DNA from: Flavobacteriaceae bacterium F08102
GTDB taxonomy: Bacteria > Bacteroidota > Bacteroidia > Flavobacteriales > Flavobacteriaceae
Assembly: GCA_023015935.1 (NCBI GenBank)
Contig: JALKAY010000004.1
Span: 1-64,000 of the forward strand
Direction: 5' to 3'
Length of the DNA stretch: 64,000 nt
Part shown: positions 7,967-16,547 of the stretch, piece after piece
Layout: each line of letters begins with the position of its first letter
How positions within the stretch are numbered: position 1 is the first letter of the stretch
The notes under the pieces: model-generated
Told to the model about the DNA's origin: nothing
The model's database searches: none
Seen by the model: only the letters and a program-made list of their open reading frames with translations
Position numbers and translations under genes: made by a program

Positions 7967-9943
7967 ATGAATTTTACTAAATCTACGCATTCAGACAAAC
8001 GTCTTCTGGATTTATACAAGGGCATGTTGTTGCCAAGGATGATTGAAGAAAAGATGTTAATTCTACTTCGTCAGGGGAAAATTTCAAAATGGTTTAGCGG
8101 AATTGGACAGGAGGCGATATCAGTTGGTATCACTATGGCACTCAAAAAGGAGGAGTACATCTTACCAATGCATCGAAATCTCGGTGTTTTTACAACACGA
8201 AAAATCCCATTATACCGCTTATTTTCTCAATGGCAAGGAAAAGAAAATGGCTTTACAAAAGGAAGAGATCGCAGCTTTCATTTCGGAACCCAAGAATTCA
8301 AAATCGTGGGAATGATCTCGCATTTAGGTCCGCAATTTGGTGTTGCTGACGGAATAGCCTTAGCAAATCTTCTTAAAAACAACAAACAGGTCTGTGCAGT
8401 ATTTTCTGGAGAAGGAGGGACTAGCGAGGGAGATATCCACGAAGCGCTTAACGTAGCATCAGTATGGAGTTTACCTGTTTTGTTTTGTATTGAAAACAAT
8501 GGATATGGCCTTTCAACCCCTACCAACGAACAGTATAATTGCGAACATTTAGCTCACCGAGCTAAAGGATATGGAATGGAAAGCCAAATTATTGATGGCA
8601 ACAATATCCTAGAGGTTTATGAACAAGTTTCTAAGATAGCCAATAGCATCCGTAAAAACCCTCGCCCGGTATTCTTAGAATTCAAAACCTTTAGAATGAG
8701 AGGACACGAAGAAGCGAGTGGTACAAAATACGTACCTAAAGAATTGATGGAAGCATGGGCAAAGCGCGACCCATTGGAGAATTACGAACGTTTTTTATTG
8801 AATGAAGGATTACTAACTGAGGAGAAAATTAATGCATATAGGCAAACTATTGACACAGAAATAAACGAAAATTTAACGAAAGCATATGATGAACCCCTGA
8901 TAACACCATCTGAAAGCAAAGAATTAAATGATGTTTTCCAACCCATTACAAATAAATCAATTACCCCTTCCAATCAAAAGGAGGAAATTCGTTTTATAGA
9001 CGCAGTTTCAAGCGGATTAAAACAGAGCATGGAGCGCTTCGATCAGCTTGTTATTATGGGGCAAGATATTGCCGAATATGGAGGGGTGTTTAAAATTACC
9101 GAGGGGTTTGTAGATGCGTTTGGAAAACACAGGGTACGAAACACGCCCATCTGTGAATCCGCTATAATTTCAGCAGCATATGGCTTATCAGTAAACGGAT
9201 ATAAATCGGTTGTTGAAATGCAATTTGCTGATTTTGTAAGTTCCGGTTTTAATCCCATCGTCAATTTGTTAGCTAAATCACATTATCGATGGCAACAAAA
9301 TGCAGATGTCGTTGTAAGAATGCCATGTGGAGCAGGTGTTGCTGCAGGCCCCTTTCATTCTCAAACTAATGAAGCCTGGTTCACAAAAACCCCTGGACTT
9401 AAGGTGGTATACCCGGCATTCCCGTCTGATGCTAAAGGATTGTTAGCAGCAGCCATTGAAGACCCAAATCCGGTTCTGTTTTTTGAACACAAGGCCCTTT
9501 ACCGAACCATACGAGAAGAGGTTCCGGTAGATTACTACACGCTTCCTTTAGGCAAAGCTTCTGTTTTAAGAACAGGAGATAACATTACCGTAATTAGTTT
9601 TGGTGCTGCGGTACATTGGTGCTTAGAAGTACTTGATCAACATCCAGAAGTAGCTGTAGACATGATTGATTTACGAAGTTTAGCACCGCTAGACGAAGAA
9701 ACAATCTATCAATCGGTCCGAAAAACCGGAAAAGTGATGATCGTCCAAGAAGATTCCATGTTTGGTGGAATTGCTAGTGATGTAGTAGCCCTTATTCAAG
9801 AACATTGTTTTGAATCCTTAGACGCCCCCATTAGCCGAGTAGCGAGTATGTCAACCCCAATTCCTTTTGTTCCGCAATTAGAAGCGCAGTATTTAGCAAA
9901 AAACCGAATTGAATCTGCTTTTCTTGACTTGATCGCTTATTAA
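7967..9943 (+). CDS. 2-oxoacid dehydrogenase E1 component, fused alpha and beta subunits
   Basis: The 658-residue protein joins the E1 alpha subunit (about 1-330) and beta subunit (about 345-658). The thiamine diphosphate site is visible as GEGGTSEGD (148-156) ending in ENNGYGLS. The beta part has IMGQDIAEYGG and PICESAIISAAYGLS segments. It decarboxylates a branched-chain or similar 2-oxoacid and passes the acyl group to E2, which is not in this window. Fused E1 proteins are common in Bacteroidota. The next gene follows after 24 bases. Confidence 0.93.
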   Translation: MNFTKSTHSDKRLLDLYKGMLLPRMIEEKMLILLRQGKISKWFSGIGQEAISVGITMALKKEEYILPMHRNLGVFTTRKIPLYRLFSQWQGKENGFTKGRDRSFHFGTQEFKIVGMISHLGPQFGVADGIALANLLKNNKQVCAVFSGEGGTSEGDIHEALNVASVWSLPVLFCIENNGYGLSTPTNEQYNCEHLAHRAKGYGMESQIIDGNNILEVYEQVSKIANSIRKNPRPVFLEFKTFRMRGHEEASGTKYVPKELMEAWAKRDPLENYERFLLNEGLLTEEKINAYRQTIDTEINENLTKAYDEPLITPSESKELNDVFQPITNKSITPSNQKEEIRFIDAVSSGLKQSMERFDQLVIMGQDIAEYGGVFKITEGFVDAFGKHRVRNTPICESAIISAAYGLSVNGYKSVVEMQFADFVSSGFNPIVNLLAKSHYRWQQNADVVVRMPCGAGVAAGPFHSQTNEAWFTKTPGLKVVYPAFPSDAKGLLAAAIEDPNPVLFFEHKALYRTIREEVPVDYYTLPLGKASVLRTGDNITVISFGAAVHWCLEVLDQHPEVAVDMIDLRSLAPLDEETIYQSVRKTGKVMIVQEDSMFGGIASDVVALIQEHCFESLDAPISRVASMSTPIPFVPQLEAQYLAKNRIESAFLDLIAY

Positions 9944-9967
9944 AACAGTCCCTTAAAATATACCTGT

Positions 9968-10147
9968 ATGGAGCATTCCTTTCAATGTGTTTATTGTTGG
10001 TCACAAATAAGTATGCTCCTCGACACTTCCGTGCCTTCACAGGTATATATAGAAGATTGTGAAGTATGCTGTAGGCCCATAAAGATCTCTGTGCAATTTA
10101 CAGAAGGTGAAATACACTTTTTTGAAGCCAAAAGCATTGAACAGTAG
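9968..10147 (+). CDS. CPXCG-type cysteine-rich small protein
   Basis: This 59-residue frame runs from ATG to TAG and encodes two cysteine knuckles: CVYC at residues 7-10 and CEVCC at 32-36, with an IEDC lead-in and a conserved EAKSIEQ end. This matches the small CPXCG cysteine-rich family (PF14255) seen downstream of other genes in Flavobacteriaceae. It probably binds zinc and its role is unknown. The first pair reads CVYC rather than the usual CPYC. It lies 24 bases after the E1 gene and may be co-transcribed with it. Confidence 0.82.
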   Translation: MEHSFQCVYCWSQISMLLDTSVPSQVYIEDCEVCCRPIKISVQFTEGEIHFFEAKSIEQ

Positions 10148-10209
10148 GTATTGCCTATAAGGTTTATTTTGAAAACACGGTTACATTGATTTAATTGTAC
10201 TTTTGACCT

Positions 10210-10520
10210 ATGAAAGTATTTGTAGTTATCTGGTCTTAATACCTCCTAGGACTCAACCTTACGTCTTGTGCGGATGGGGGAGACCACATAGAGCCTATAC
10301 CTTCAGAAGTTTCTATCCGCATGGAAGAAGACCACGGATACTCTCATCTAGATTTCTGCACACCTTTTTGTCATTGCAATTGTTGTCACATATCAGTTAC
10401 AACTGCGGGCGTTTTTACGAATCTTTATTGAAAATGGATTTTGCTAAAGATATTTTCTTTTATATCAATGATCTTGGATCTGATCCCGATCATTCCTTCT
10501 TACAGCCTCCCCAAGTTTAA
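10210..10520 (+). pseudogene. Broken DUF6660-like gene of a metal efflux operon
   Basis: Translation from the ATG at 10210 gives MKVFVVIWS, a TAA stop at codon 10, then LGLNLTSCADGGDH and a Cys/His cluster (CTPFCHCNCCHISV). After about 10420 the similarity continues in the neighbouring frame, ending in HSFLQPPQV at 10520. Small exported proteins with a C-x3-C-x-C-CC cluster and a LQPP(R/Q)V end precede CusA/CzcA-type pumps in Flavobacteriaceae (DUF6660). Here the gene has a nonsense codon and a frameshift, so it is dead. Confidence 0.72.
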
Positions 10521-10603
10521 TTGAACATATTTTTCTTTTTGTTGGTCACGCCATTGTTCGTGTAGACCCTAGGACTATTATTTTGAATTAAATCATTTCT
10601 TTT

Positions 10604-10831
10604 ATGATTAATAAATTTATTAACTATTCCATTCACCATAAATTTGTGATTGGATTATTCACGTTGGCACTCGTGATTGCTGGTACATACAGCCTAAATA
10701 AAGTACCTATTGACGCGGTACCAGATATTACGAATAATTAGATGCAAGTCATTACTGTGGCTCCCGCTTTAGAGACAGAAGACACTGAACAATTCATTAC
10801 TTATATAGTTGAAGTAACTACTACTAAATGA
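10604..10831 (+). pseudogene. CusA/CzcA-type RND efflux pump, N-terminal remnant
   Basis: The frame starts MINKFINYSIHHKFVIGL and continues KVPIDAVPDITNN, the classical start of heavy-metal RND pumps (first membrane helix plus the PDITNNQVQV motif). An amber TAG at 10739-10741 occupies the place of the Gln after NN, followed by MQVITVAP. The family sequence then decays around TYIVEV and a TGA follows at 10829. About a thousand residues of the pump are missing. The next recognisable sequence belongs to a different protein, the membrane fusion subunit. Confidence 0.85.
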
Positions 10832-10894
10832 CTTAAATTCAATAAAATATACTTTGTGCTTTATAGCTTTAAATAGATGTAGCTAACATATTAA

Positions 10895-11188
10895 ACAAGC
10901 AAAAAAAACTTAATTCCCGGAATGTATGTAAACGCAGAAATTATTACGGAGAGCTCAAGGGAATGGACCTTACCTGAATCAGCAATTTTTCAAGATAGCG
11001 ATCACTATTATATCTTTCAAGCAGCTAAAGAAAATGAAGGTTCACGGGCTTTTGAACCTAAAGAAATATTCGTTAAATTTGTGAGAAATGGCTTTACTGC
11101 ATTTGCCTTAAAAGACCCTATTGCATCAGGGACTTTGATCGCACAATCAGGAGCCTATTTTTTAATGGTCGAAATGAAAAAAAAGTGA
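10895..11188 (+). pseudogene. CusB/CzcB-type membrane fusion protein, C-terminal remnant
   Basis: The in-frame segment IPGMYVNAEIITESSREWTL, LPESAIFQDSDHYYIF and ending GAYFLMVEMKKK is the C-terminal barrel and membrane-proximal end of RND periplasmic adaptors, where the (K)PGMYV motif is characteristic. No start codon or signal peptide precedes it. The region between 10832 and 10895 is the scar of a deletion that removed most of CzcA and most of CzcB, and possibly an outer membrane factor gene. The ATG at 10922 is an internal Met, not a real start. Confidence 0.85.
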
Positions 11189-11210
11189 AGCCGAATACAG
11201 TCATTAAGGT

Positions 11211-11627
11211 ATGAGTGAAATTGAACAACAACTAGCAGAATTCAATATCCGTCCAACCGCCATGCGCATGTTGGTCTATCAGTTTATTGAACAGCAGCAA
11301 AAGGCAGTAAGTCTTTCGGTTATCGAGGATTATTTTGATAAAGCTGATAGAACTACCTTGTACAGAACTATAAAAACCTTTGAAGAGAAGGCGGTGGTAC
11401 ATCAAATTGACGACGGAACAGGTGTGGCTAAATATGCACTTTGTGAGCCTGGTTGTGGGTGTGATATTGGTCTCGATTTACATTTACACTTTCATTGTAC
11501 TCACTGTAATGACACAACCTGCCTTACAGATCATAAAATCCCTAAAATAAAAGTCCCTGCCGGATATATCGCCGAAAATATAAATTTAGTAGTCAAAGGA
11601 ATTTGTGATCTGTGTAACAGAACTTAA
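11211..11627 (+). CDS. Fur/Zur family metal-dependent repressor
   Basis: The 138-residue protein has a winged HTH (IRPTAMRMLVYQFIEQQQKA and DRTTLYRTIKTFEEK, about 13-65) and a metal-binding dimerisation half containing CEPGCGCD, a His-rich HLHFHCTHC and a final CDLC pair. The two CxxC pairs form the structural zinc site of Fur proteins. It starts 22 bases after the efflux remnants and precedes a zinc/cadmium ATPase and a TonB receptor, so a zinc-responsive (Zur-like) role is inferred. The gene looks intact although its former operon is not. Confidence 0.9.
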   Translation: MSEIEQQLAEFNIRPTAMRMLVYQFIEQQQKAVSLSVIEDYFDKADRTTLYRTIKTFEEKAVVHQIDDGTGVAKYALCEPGCGCDIGLDLHLHFHCTHCNDTTCLTDHKIPKIKVPAGYIAENINLVVKGICDLCNRT

Positions 11628-11637
11628 ATAAAATAAC

Positions 11638-11682
11638 GCTAGTTTTAGGACGATACAACAGTAACATGGTGCTAAAACTAGC
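11638..11682. repeat. Long inverted repeat after the Fur gene
   Basis: GCTAGTTTTAG (11638-11648) and CTAAAACTAGC (11672-11682) are perfect 11-bp arms, extendable by AAC/GTT with one bulged base, around a 23-base loop. A TTAGCTTTT stretch follows. It probably ends the Fur transcript on the plus strand, but an attenuator for the ATPase gene is also possible. Confidence 0.6.
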
Positions 11683-11731
11683 TGTTAGCTTTTAAAAACA
11701 GGATTACTGTAAAGACATTATGCAAAAATAC

Positions 11732-11748
11732 ATAGGTGCGACACCTAT
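11732..11748. promoter_or_regulatory. Short perfect palindrome upstream of the P-type ATPase
   Basis: ATAGGTG and CACCTAT (7-bp arms, 3-base CGA spacer) lie 124 bases before the ATPase start. It may be a repressor operator, for instance for the adjacent Fur-family protein, but it does not match a binding site I know. Confidence 0.35.
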
Positions 11749-11871
11749 TCCTGAATAGAATAGACTGTCCACGAACGAACCTTTAATATCTATAAATCAA
11801 GTGGCTCCTTTACCAAAATGCACTAGTGTTGCAGCGATAATTATCTCACCTTTGTATACTAATTAGATTGT

Positions 11872-13815
11872 ATGACAAAGAAGCAGTTACCCTTAGAATC
11901 CATCGCAAAGAAGACAAAACCCACCCATAACCACGAGCATCATACGCACAACAACCCAACCCGTTGGAAGACGTATTTCCCCGTAACTATTAGCTTTGTA
12001 TTATTATTGATTGGAATGCTATTTGATCAATTCAACATCAATTATTTTAAAGCTGAAGTACGATTAGCTTGGTATATACTTGCTTATTTACCAGTGGGGT
12101 GGCCAGTAATTAAAACGGGATGGAATCTCGTGCGTAAGGGAAATTTCTTTACTGAATTTTTCTTAATGTCCTTGGCAACTATAGGTGCCTTTGCCTTAGG
12201 AGAATACCCTGAAGGGGTTGCTGTAATGTTGTTTTATGCCATTGGTGAACTTTTTCAAGATGCGGCGGTTAAAAAAGCAAAAGGTTCCATAAATGCCTTA
12301 CTTGATGTGCGTCCAACAGAAGCCCTAGTACATCAGGGGAATAGTTTTGTTAAGGTAGACCCTAAAGAAGTTCAAGTTGGCGATATCGTTCAAGTTCGGG
12401 TTGGTGAAAAAATACCACTCGACGGAATTTTAACTTCTGAACGAGCCTCTTTAAACACTGCCGCAATTACCGGAGAGGCAAAGCCGGACACAGTACATCG
12501 TGGAGATACAGTATATGCCGGGAGTATTAATCTAGAAGAAATAATTGAAATAAAAGTAACTAAACTATTTGAAGACAGCTCTATAGCGCGTATTTTACAG
12601 TTAGTTCAAAATGCCACTACACGTAAATCAAAGACCGAATTATTTATTCGGAAGTTCGCTAAAGTATACACGCCTATTGTCGTGTTTTTGGCGATTGGGT
12701 TAACCTTTATTCCTGCTCTTTTCGTGAGCGAGTATGTGTTTAGTGATTGGTTATACAGAGCGTTAATATTTTTGGTAATTTCCTGTCCCTGTGCGCTAGT
12801 TATCTCCATTCCTTTAGGGTATTTTGGAGGATTAGGAGCAGCCTCACGGAACGGAATTCTATTTAAGGGAGCTACTTTTTTGGATGCCATTACCAAAATA
12901 AATACGGTAGCCTTGGACAAAACAGGTACTTTGACCAAAGGCGTATTTAAAATAAAGGAAATTGTCGTCTTTAAAGGAACTGAAGATGATTTCATGGCAA
13001 AAGTGCAAAGTATAGAAAAACAATCAACGCATCCCATCGCCTTAGCCATTTTAGCATACACTTCGGCAAAAGAAGTAATGGCCACCGAGGTTAAGGAACT
13101 TGCGGGGCTCGGACTCATGGGACAGGTTCAAGGAGAAACCCTAAGTATAGGAAATGCCAAACTCATGTCAACTTTAGGAGTGGCTATACCGGAAGAGACT
13201 CGTCCTATTGTTGAATCGGTTGTTTTTGTAGCCATAAATAAGGAGTTTGCTGGGTATTTTGTTATTGCTGATGAATTAAAAGAAGATGCACAACAAGCAA
13301 TTAACAATCTCAAAGCTGCAGGTATAAAATCTATTGTTATGCTCTCAGGTGACCAAACATCTATTGTTAATGAAATTGGAAAAAAATTAGGGCTTAATGA
13401 AATGTACGGTGGACTTTTACCTGAAGATAAATTGCGAATCGTAGAGCAAATGCAAGCTAATAGACAGGCAAGGGTTGCCTTTGTCGGTGATGGCATCAAT
13501 GATGCCCCAGTGCTAGCGGTAAGCGATGTTGGACTGGCAATGGGAGGATTAGGAAGTGATGTTGCTATAGAAACGGCAGATATTGTCATTCAAACAGACC
13601 AGCCTTCAAAAATTGCCCAAGCGATACAAATTGGAAAAAGTACACGACGTATTGTATGGCAGAATATTGCCCTGGCATTTGGAGTTAAAATAATAGTATT
13701 ACTTTTAGGGGCTGGTGGACTAGCAACTATGTGGGAAGCAGTTTTCGCAGATGTTGGTGTTGCATTATTGGCAATTCTAAATGCGGTACGTTTGCAGCGA
13801 ATGAAATGGAACTAA
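11872..13815 (+). CDS. Zn/Cd-type heavy metal P1B ATPase
   Basis: This 647-residue inner membrane pump hydrolyses ATP to export divalent soft metals. It has TGEAKP in the actuator domain, CPC at residues 305-307 in the transport helix, the phosphorylated Asp349 in DKTGTLTKG, the STHP histidine motif and GDGINDAP. The last helices contain Lys in KIIVLLLGAGG and the FADVGVALLAILNA segment, the signature of the Zn2+/Cd2+/Pb2+ subgroup. No N-terminal HMA domain is present; instead there is a His-rich leader (THNHEHHTHNN). The TonB receptor gene follows after 6 bases. Confidence 0.93.
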   Translation: MTKKQLPLESIAKKTKPTHNHEHHTHNNPTRWKTYFPVTISFVLLLIGMLFDQFNINYFKAEVRLAWYILAYLPVGWPVIKTGWNLVRKGNFFTEFFLMSLATIGAFALGEYPEGVAVMLFYAIGELFQDAAVKKAKGSINALLDVRPTEALVHQGNSFVKVDPKEVQVGDIVQVRVGEKIPLDGILTSERASLNTAAITGEAKPDTVHRGDTVYAGSINLEEIIEIKVTKLFEDSSIARILQLVQNATTRKSKTELFIRKFAKVYTPIVVFLAIGLTFIPALFVSEYVFSDWLYRALIFLVISCPCALVISIPLGYFGGLGAASRNGILFKGATFLDAITKINTVALDKTGTLTKGVFKIKEIVVFKGTEDDFMAKVQSIEKQSTHPIALAILAYTSAKEVMATEVKELAGLGLMGQVQGETLSIGNAKLMSTLGVAIPEETRPIVESVVFVAINKEFAGYFVIADELKEDAQQAINNLKAAGIKSIVMLSGDQTSIVNEIGKKLGLNEMYGGLLPEDKLRIVEQMQANRQARVAFVGDGINDAPVLAVSDVGLAMGGLGSDVAIETADIVIQTDQPSKIAQAIQIGKSTRRIVWQNIALAFGVKIIVLLLGAGGLATMWEAVFADVGVALLAILNAVRLQRMKWN

Positions 13816-13821
13816 ATCTGT

Positions 13822-15897
13822 ATGAACTACCGTCTCTGTATTTTTCTAATTCTACTTACGACAATATGTAATGCTCAAGAGCAAAAAAAAGACACTATTA
13901 AGCAATTAGAAGAAATTATTCTAGACGCACCCACAATTACATCCAAAAATCTCAGTATCACAAATACAAGTCAACTACATAAATCCACCCTAAATTCATT
14001 AAGCCCAATTGATATAGCTGGAAAATTAAATCAAATTCCCGGTGTATTTTTACTAGACGGTGCTATCAATACCAATCGCATTACTATTCGGGGGATTGGC
14101 TCAAGAACTCCATACGGAACCAATAAATTGCGACTTTACCTAGACAATATCCCTTTGACAAATGGTACTGGATCGAGCTCAATAGCTTCAATAGACCTTG
14201 AAGACCTCTATAGGATAACCGTAGTTAAAGGGCCTAAAGCTACAGCATTTGGCGCAAATCTTGGCGGTGCTATTTTAGTAAATGACCATACAACAGGTCA
14301 AACGAATAATTCGATTCACAATTCACTAACCGTTGGGTCATATCGTCTTTTTAAAAACCATTTCAATGTGAATCATCACACTAAAAACAGTAAAATTAGA
14401 TTAACCTACGGTTTGATGAATAAAGCTGGGTATCGGATAAATAGTGAGTTTGATAGACAAACCCTAGGGATTAATTACACCCATTTTCTAAAAAATGAAG
14501 ACAAACTAACGTTCCGACTACATCAAGTAAATTATACAGCTCATATTCCTAGTTCCTTAAATTTGGTTGATTTTAAAACAAATCCACGTCAAGCAGCATT
14601 TACTTGGGGAGCTGCAAAAGGGTATGAAAAAAATCGCTATAGTCTTTTAGGGGTAAATGTAGAGCACAAATTCAATCCTCAACAATCTATCAACACAAGT
14701 GTCTTTTATACTTACTTAGATCATTATGAACCACGACCTTTTAATATTCTTGAGGAATTTACACATGGATATGGATTGCGTTCGGTATATGCAAATGAAG
14801 TTAAACTACGTAACAAGAAGCTAAATTATACATTAGGAGCTGAATTATATGAAGATCGTTATGCTTGGAGAACATTTGAAAATTTATACCAAGACCAATT
14901 TGGCTTGGGAAGTGTAGAAGGGGAGCAGTTAAGCGAGCAGGTAGAACACAGAAAACAATATACACTTTTCACAACAATGACGTATACCTTAAGTCCCAAA
15001 CTTCAGGTTATGCTTGGACTGAATTTCAATAAAACCAACTATTCTTTTAGGGATGTTTTTTTAGGTAATTTAGAGAACAAAAGTGTCTCACGAAATTTTA
15101 ACGGAATATTATCTCCCAGTTTCAGTATAACCTACCGTTCTAGTCAAAATTTTCAATGGCACGCCAATGTAAGTCGTGGATTTTCAAACCCAGGTTTAGA
15201 AGAAACACTTAATCCAGATGGAAAGGTAAATACAGAAATTGAACAAGAAAAAGGAATGAATTATGAAGTAGGATTTTCATCCTATTGGTTTAATAACCAT
15301 TTAGAATTTCAAATGAACATATACCAGATGAACATTGACAATCTTTTAGTAGCACAACGCATAGGAGACGATCAATATTTTGGAAAGAATGCCGGTAAAA
15401 CAAGGCGTAGGGGATTAGAAGTAGTGGTAAAATATCACGGAAAATTAAGTCGTCAATGGCAAATACTTCCGCAAATAAGTTATGATCTTAGCAATCATAT
15501 CTTTATTGATTTTATTGACCTTGATAATGATTACAATGGGAATCCGCTTACTGGTGTACCTAAAAATCGCTTTAATCTAAATCTATCCATAAGTCACAAA
15601 ACAGGATGGACATTCAACATAGATCAACAATACGTAGGTGAAATCCCTTTAAATGACGGTAATACAATTTCGAGCAATGATTATTCGATTGTCAAAGCTA
15701 AAATCGGATTGAAAACTCAAATATTTAATCGATTTACGGGGCATTTTCACATAGGAATAAATAATGTATTCAACACGAATTATGCAAGCTCAGTTTTAAT
15801 TAATGCCGTAAGTTTTGGCACTTCAACACCTAGGTATTATTATCCTGGAGAAGGAAGAAATTTGTACGGGGGCATTCAAATGAATTATCAACTCTAG
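13822..15897 (+). CDS. TonB-dependent outer membrane receptor
   Basis: The 691-residue protein has a signal peptide ending near TICNAQ, a plug domain (about 40-150, with IRGIGSRTPYGTNKLRLYLD and VVKGPKATAFGANLGGAI) and a beta-barrel ending in aromatic-rich GGIQMNYQL. It imports a ligand across the outer membrane using TonB energy. Because it directly follows the metal ATPase and the Fur-type regulator, the ligand may be a metal or metallophore; this is inference. The barrel resembles siderophore/cobalamin receptors and lacks the SusC carboxypeptidase-like domain. Confidence 0.9.
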   Translation: MNYRLCIFLILLTTICNAQEQKKDTIKQLEEIILDAPTITSKNLSITNTSQLHKSTLNSLSPIDIAGKLNQIPGVFLLDGAINTNRITIRGIGSRTPYGTNKLRLYLDNIPLTNGTGSSSIASIDLEDLYRITVVKGPKATAFGANLGGAILVNDHTTGQTNNSIHNSLTVGSYRLFKNHFNVNHHTKNSKIRLTYGLMNKAGYRINSEFDRQTLGINYTHFLKNEDKLTFRLHQVNYTAHIPSSLNLVDFKTNPRQAAFTWGAAKGYEKNRYSLLGVNVEHKFNPQQSINTSVFYTYLDHYEPRPFNILEEFTHGYGLRSVYANEVKLRNKKLNYTLGAELYEDRYAWRTFENLYQDQFGLGSVEGEQLSEQVEHRKQYTLFTTMTYTLSPKLQVMLGLNFNKTNYSFRDVFLGNLENKSVSRNFNGILSPSFSITYRSSQNFQWHANVSRGFSNPGLEETLNPDGKVNTEIEQEKGMNYEVGFSSYWFNNHLEFQMNIYQMNIDNLLVAQRIGDDQYFGKNAGKTRRRGLEVVVKYHGKLSRQWQILPQISYDLSNHIFIDFIDLDNDYNGNPLTGVPKNRFNLNLSISHKTGWTFNIDQQYVGEIPLNDGNTISSNDYSIVKAKIGLKTQIFNRFTGHFHIGINNVFNTNYASSVLINAVSFGTSTPRYYYPGEGRNLYGGIQMNYQL

Positions 15898-15912
15898 GCG
15901 TTACTTTTTCGA

Positions 15913-16371
15913 TTAAGAAGACCCATTTGTCGCAAGAACTAAGGTTCCCCACACAATTAAAGATGACAGGAAAATACCTATAACGTTCGCAAAAAAAGCT
16001 TTGCGTTTTTCAATTTGAAACAAATAGGTTGCAATGGTACCAGCGTAAACTCCTGTACCTGGTAACGGGATCATCACAAATATCATTAATCCCCAAAAAC
16101 CGTATTTTTTAATTTTATCTCTTGATCCCCGCTTCGCTTTTTGAGCCACATAAATTGCTCCTTTCTTATACGGTCTCCACTTAAAAAAGCTACGATTAAT
16201 TTTATCCAGAAAAAAAGACATAATGGGGAATACCAAAATATTCGCCAAAAAACAAGCAATAAAAACCCAATAGATATTGGCTCCTTGTAATATTCCATAA
16301 GGAATACCCACCTTCGCCTCACCAAAGGGAGATACGCTCCATAACATTGCTACAATTATATCTTTAATCAC
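15913..16371 (-). CDS. Small multidrug export family membrane protein (COG2426-like)
   Basis: A 152-residue protein with about four membrane spans, including YWVFIACFLANILVFPIMSF and FWGLMIFVMIPLPGTGVYAG. The PLPGTGVYAG segment is typical of the DedA-related small multidrug export family (COG2426). Transport activity is not established for this group. It is convergent with the TonB receptor gene, 15 bases away, and stands alone. Confidence 0.8.
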   Translation of the reverse strand: MIKDIIVAMLWSVSPFGEAKVGIPYGILQGANIYWVFIACFLANILVFPIMSFFLDKINRSFFKWRPYKKGAIYVAQKAKRGSRDKIKKYGFWGLMIFVMIPLPGTGVYAGTIATYLFQIEKRKAFFANVIGIFLSSLIVWGTLVLATNGSS

Positions 16372-16547
16372 TGATTTTATTTTTTTGCAAACATACTATT
16401 TACTTCTTTTTTAGCCTAAGGTGAATCTCATAAATAACACACCTACTAAGGCTGCGATATAAGATACGCCAAAAAAATTAAACACTGTTAAATTCCTCCC
16501 GTAAAAAGTATTTACACCAAACTTAAAGTCAAAAATAGTGCCGTATT

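Noticed and set aside
10203-10520. A 105-residue open frame read as an intact gene
   Set aside because: Only its last third resembles the DUF6660-like family. The first two thirds match in another frame, so it is a frameshifted pseudogene.
10922-11188. An 88-residue protein starting at the ATG at 10922
   Set aside because: It is the C-terminal end of a CzcB-type adaptor; the ATG is an internal Met of the PGMYV motif and the frame lacks its own signal peptide.
12606-13589. Two long minus-strand open frames under the P-type ATPase gene
   Set aside because: They are antisense shadows of a clearly conserved plus-strand gene.
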